Origin: an uncultured Lentisphaerota bacterium | GTDB taxonomy: Bacteria; Verrucomicrobiota; Lentisphaeria; Victivallales; UBA1829 | Reading direction: 5' to 3' | NCBI GenBank assembly: GCA_900320095.1 | Contig: ONQZ01000022.1 | Coordinates: forward strand, 1 to 43,870 | Length of the DNA stretch: 43,870 nucleotides | Part shown: positions 41,000 through 43,870 of the stretch, piece by piece | Numbering within the stretch: position 1 is the stretch's first letter | How the letters are laid out: every line of letters begins with the position of its first letter | Notes under the pieces: model-generated | What the model saw: the letters and a program-made list of their open reading frames with translations, nothing else | Database searches by the model: none | Told to the model about the DNA's origin: nothing | Position numbers and translations under genes: made by a program

Positions 41000-41962
41000 T
41001 CAGGGGCGGAACGGGAGATCCGGCTGTTCCGGACACTGGCACTTCGACGAAGACGTCCTGGAGCGCGACGGGGACGGCGGTTCCAGATGGACCACCACAT
41101 CAACGATGTTCAGGTCGGAATCCACGAGCAGGTCGCGGACCCGGTGCGAGAGGTCGTGCCCCTCGCGGACGGTCATGTCGGGATTGACGATGATGTGGAT
41201 GTCCGCCCAGATCGCGCCGCCGGTGTTGCGCGTGCGCAGGGCGTGCGCGCCGATGATGCCGGGGAGCGAGGTCGCCATGCGGTAGATCTTCGCCTGGTCT
41301 TCGCGGGAGACGCCCGTCTCGGAAAGCTCCTGCAGGGTCGGCCGGACGATCGTCCAGGCGGCGTACAGGACAAAGAACGAAACGAGGATGGCGCCGACCG
41401 GATCGACGAAGCTCAGTTTCGGGAAGAAATAGGCGAGCGAGATGGCGATCGCGACGGGGATCGAGCTGATGGCGTCGCTCCGGTGATGCCAGGCGTTGGC
41501 CTCCATCGCGGTCGAATGCACGGCGCGGGCTTTCGCACGGGTCCAGCGGAACAGGATCTCCTTGGAGACGACGGAGAAAACGGCGATCGCGAACGCGAAT
41601 CCGGCGGGGCCGTGTTCCGAGCCGTGGCGGAGCGTGCCGACGGCGTCCCAGACCAGTCCGACCGCCACGGCGGCGAGCGCGATGCCGATGAACGCCGAAA
41701 CAAGCGTCTCGATGCGGCCGTGTCCGTACGGATGCTGACGGTCGGGCGGCGCGGACCAGTATTTCACGCCGAAGATCACGGCAAGGTCGGTCACGAGGTC
41801 GGACAAGCTGTGCACGGCGTCGGCGAGCAGGGCCTGGCTGTAGAAAAGCAGCCCGCCCGCGGCCTTTGCGACGGCAAGGACGATGTTCAATACCATTCCG
41901 ACGACCGTGACGAACCGCACGGTGCGGATGGTTTGCGTGTTCTGTTTTGTTTCGGACGGCAT
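41000..41962 (-). CDS. Cation diffusion facilitator (CDF) metal exporter
   Basis: This 320-residue protein has about six transmembrane helices. CDF metal sites are ALLADAVHSLSDLVTD (HSxxD) in helix 2 and NAWHHRSDAISS (HxxxD) in helix 5. DRQHPYGHGRIE lies between helices. A C-terminal cytoplasmic domain (AIWADIHIIVNPDMTVREGHDLSHRVRDLL) follows. The family exports Zn, Mn, Fe or Co by proton antiport, and the metal cannot be told from sequence. The start is uncertain: ATG 41962 is the better match to the family; ATG 42004 would add 14 residues. Confidence 0.93.
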   Translation of the reverse strand: MPSETKQNTQTIRTVRFVTVVGMVLNIVLAVAKAAGGLLFYSQALLADAVHSLSDLVTDLAVIFGVKYWSAPPDRQHPYGHGRIETLVSAFIGIALAAVAVGLVWDAVGTLRHGSEHGPAGFAFAIAVFSVVSKEILFRWTRAKARAVHSTAMEANAWHHRSDAISSIPVAIAISLAYFFPKLSFVDPVGAILVSFFVLYAAWTIVRPTLQELSETGVSREDQAKIYRMATSLPGIIGAHALRTRNTGGAIWADIHIIVNPDMTVREGHDLSHRVRDLLVDSDLNIVDVVVHLEPPSPSRSRTSSSKCQCPEQPDLPFRP

Positions 41963-42063
41963 AATTCGATACGCGCTCCGCCGGAACGCCGCGTGATGCG
42001 GCATTCTTCTGAGCGGGAAAATCTTTGTTTGAAGTGTGCAGGTGATAAAGTTACAGGTACAGA

Positions 42064-42091
42064 ACTATACCACGAATTCCGGAAAATGCAA
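42064..42091 (-). promoter_or_regulatory. Promoter of the CDF gene
   Basis: Minus strand: TTGCAT (42086-42091), a 16-bp spacer starting TTTTCCGGAATT's core (TTTCCGGAA) and ending TGG, TATAGT (42064-42069). One of the best promoter matches in the window. Confidence 0.65.
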
Positions 42092-42130
42092 GATGACACG
42101 AAAAAAAATGTCCTTTTCCTTTTTTATGGC

Positions 42131-42158
42131 TTGCATTCTCTCTTTTTTGCTGTAAGTT
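42131..42158 (+). promoter_or_regulatory. Weak candidate promoter of the sensor gene
   Basis: TTGCAT (42131-42136), 16 bp, TAAGTT (42153-42158), about 97 bp before the start codon. The -10 is poor. Confidence 0.3.
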
Positions 42159-42254
42159 ATGGTATGGAAAGTACGGAATGCCGTCCGTCGAGGCAGCGTT
42201 CCGCGCCCGATCTGACTTTCATCCGCCGAAAATTGAGGTATGAGGTATCACGAT

Positions 42255-43870
42255 ATGACAATCCGTCCCCTCTGCACTGCCGAAACCGGCCGGAAGCCGT
42301 TTTCCGGCCCGCGCATGTTTGCAAATCTTTTCCGCCTTGTGCTCCTGCTGCTTTTGTTCTGCGCCGCGGCGCTTCCCCTGTCTGCGCAGGACAAACGGCA
42401 GTTCAACATCCTGCTCATCTTCTCGGAGCACACAGCGAGCGAAATCCGCACGGACCTGACCGGCTCGTACTTCAACGAGCTGGCGAACCTCGGCATCATG
42501 TTCGAAAGCGACCTGATCGAGCTGGATTCGCTTCACGACCAGAACCAGACCAGCTGGGATGAGAAGCTCGCTCCGAAGAAGGAGGGGATCCAATCGGGGA
42601 AATACAAGCTGATCGTGGCCTTCGGGGAGCCCGCGGCCAATACGCTCCGGAACGTCCTGCCTGACATCCCGGAGCAGACCGCCGTCATCCTCTCCAACAT
42701 GAAGACGTTCCCCGAGGAATGGCGTCAGCGTCACCCGAACACGACCGCGGTCGTCCGCCGGATCGACCCGCGCACGAACATCCATTTCGGCCTCAAACTG
42801 TTCCCGGAACGCAAGCACGTCGTGCTGCTGGTTTCGCGTTTCGGCTGGTCCGACCGGCAGGACATGACGCTCCGCAACGAATTCGCGGGCATCTGCGACT
42901 TCACCACGATCTACATCTCGGACACGGAACGCGACGCCGCCTTCCGGAAGCTCGCCACCGCCCCCGCGGACGCGTTCATCGTCTCCAACGACTGGGACAT
43001 CTACCTGCCCAGCATCGGCAGCCGTTCGACCATCTGGTACCAGCTCATGCAGGTGCGCGACGATCTCCCGATCATCGGACGGCGGCGCGTCCTGCTGGAC
43101 TTCGCCGTCGGCGGCTACATGTCCTCCATTGAGGAAGTCGGCAGAAAAACGGCGGCCCTCACAGGACAGCTCGCGAACTCCAGGGGATCGTCGCCCGCCG
43201 CAAAGATCGCGCCGGTCGTCGTCGATGAAACGTGCGTCATCAACTACAAGCGCATCAACTACTGGGATTACGACAAGGCGGCCATCCCCGCCGGCGCCGA
43301 ATGGATCAACAGGCCGCAGTCCTGGACGGAACGGAACCAGGAGCTCCTCATCACGCTCGCGATCCTGTTCACCGTCCTCTGCGCGTTCTTCCTCGGCATC
43401 CTCATCTATTTCCTCAAGTACCGCCACATGACCAGCCGCTTCCTCGCGATCCACGGCCACATGCCGCTCCTCGTCGCCGCCTACTCCACCTCCGGCGAGG
43501 TCCTCTACTCCCACGTGCCGTTCAACGACCCGGACGCGTCCCAGAATCTCGACGACCTCCGCGAGGCGCTTACCAACACGATCCGCGTCGAGATGGCGGA
43601 AACGGCGATCTCCGGCAAGACCATGACGGTCAACCGCAAGCACGGAGAAAGGAACTACACGGTCACGCTGACCAAGCTCGACAAACGGATCTTCAAACAC
43701 GAAGCCGTGCTGGTCGTCGCGCAGGACACCACCGAGATGGCAGAACTCCGCGAAAAATCGTTCAACCTCGCGACCAGGCTCCAGCTCACGCTCCGCGCCA
43801 TCGGCGACGGCGTCATCGTCACCGACCGCATGGGCTTCGTCACGATGGTCAACCACTCCGCCGAGAAAAT
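42255..43870 (+). CDS. Membrane sensor protein with periplasmic binding domain and PAS domains, C-terminus missing
   Basis: The frame stays open to the window end, giving 538 residues. A signal or anchor segment lies at about residues 23-46 (NLFRLVLLLLLFCAAALPLSA). Residues 50-350 resemble ABC-type substrate-binding domains (FNILLIFSEHTASEI, LIVAFGEPAANTLRNVLPDIPEQTAVILS). A transmembrane helix lies at about 363-388 (LLITLAILFTVLCAFFLGILIYFL). Residues 395-490 look PAS-like, and a second PAS begins near 511 (AIGDGVIVTDRMGFVTMVNHSAE). The missing end probably holds a histidine kinase, or possibly GGDEF/EAL. GAGG lies 9 nt before the ATG. This layout detects an external ligand and signals across the membrane. 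The divergent CDF gene shares its upstream region. Confidence 0.82.
   Translation, partial: MTIRPLCTAETGRKPFSGPRMFANLFRLVLLLLLFCAAALPLSAQDKRQFNILLIFSEHTASEIRTDLTGSYFNELANLGIMFESDLIELDSLHDQNQTSWDEKLAPKKEGIQSGKYKLIVAFGEPAANTLRNVLPDIPEQTAVILSNMKTFPEEWRQRHPNTTAVVRRIDPRTNIHFGLKLFPERKHVVLLVSRFGWSDRQDMTLRNEFAGICDFTTIYISDTERDAAFRKLATAPADAFIVSNDWDIYLPSIGSRSTIWYQLMQVRDDLPIIGRRRVLLDFAVGGYMSSIEEVGRKTAALTGQLANSRGSSPAAKIAPVVVDETCVINYKRINYWDYDKAAIPAGAEWINRPQSWTERNQELLITLAILFTVLCAFFLGILIYFLKYRHMTSRFLAIHGHMPLLVAAYSTSGEVLYSHVPFNDPDASQNLDDLREALTNTIRVEMAETAISGKTMTVNRKHGERNYTVTLTKLDKRIFKHEAVLVVAQDTTEMAELREKSFNLATRLQLTLRAIGDGVIVTDRMGFVTMVNHSAEK

Noticed and set aside
40852..41103. An 83-codon minus-strand open frame downstream of the CDF gene
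   Set aside because: Arg/Pro/Asn-rich, overlaps the CDF coding end and has no start signal.

Overview
The window is about 44 kb of gene-dense, GC-rich DNA (coding regions look roughly 60% GC) from a Gram-negative, obligately or facultatively anaerobic bacterium. Outer-membrane genes (skp/ompH, lpxD, a lipoprotein), a secreted GH2 glycosidase and an electron-bifurcating [FeFe] hydrogenase suggest a gut or fermentative member of the PVC superphylum, most plausibly Lentisphaeria/Victivallales or Kiritimatiellota. That placement is inferred from gene content and style and was not tested. No rRNA, tRNA, CRISPR array, transposase or phage gene was seen.

Layout. 1-599: N-terminus of a secreted GH2 beta-galactosidase (minus). 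795-5654 (minus): operon of a PpiD-like chaperone, ispF, an NSUN/RsmB-type methyltransferase, a TatD nuclease and tcdA. 5956-7332 (plus): secreted ankyrin-repeat protein with its own sigma70-type promoter. 7568-12363 (plus): RdgC-like protein, SrkA-like kinase, membrane DUF302 protein, acyl-ACP thioesterase and a class C beta-lactamase-fold hydrolase. 12455-12721 (minus): solitary AbrB/MazE-type regulator whose promoter sits between two matching palindromes. 12958-15599 (minus): skp-lpxD-nadA. 15720-19018 (plus): sirtuin and HrpB helicase. 19026-28106 (minus): eight-gene run lysM lipoprotein-phoH-pgpH-ybeY-corC-DUF502-xseA-EEP hydrolase. 28163-31645 (minus): fabD-fabG-acpP-fabF. 31790-32668 (minus): ftsB-like gene and tsaC. 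32876-40685 (minus): six-gene hydrogenase operon. 41000-41962 (minus): CDF metal exporter. 42255-end (plus): N-terminus of a membrane PAS sensor protein.

The hydrogenase operon is the most coherent system. A [2Fe-2S] ferredoxin-like protein, a group C (putatively sensory) [FeFe] hydrogenase with a PAS domain, and a SpoIIE/PP2C-type phosphatase precede hydC-hydB-hydA, the three subunits of an NADH/ferredoxin-linked bifurcating hydrogenase. The arrangement suggests H2 or redox sensing coupled by a phosphatase to control of H2 metabolism. A palindrome overlies the predicted transcription start, and a textbook UUCG-loop terminator lies beyond hydA.

The most unusual signal is a family of short palindromic units (7-bp arms, 8-nt loop, loop core close to AGCGAAGC). 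They occur in clusters at 12376-12440, 17964-18059 and 32772-32885. The middle cluster lies in frame inside hrpB and adds about 32 residues. A second recurring signal is a promoter design with a 16-bp spacer, often starting TTTCCGGAA, and an extended -10 TGn.
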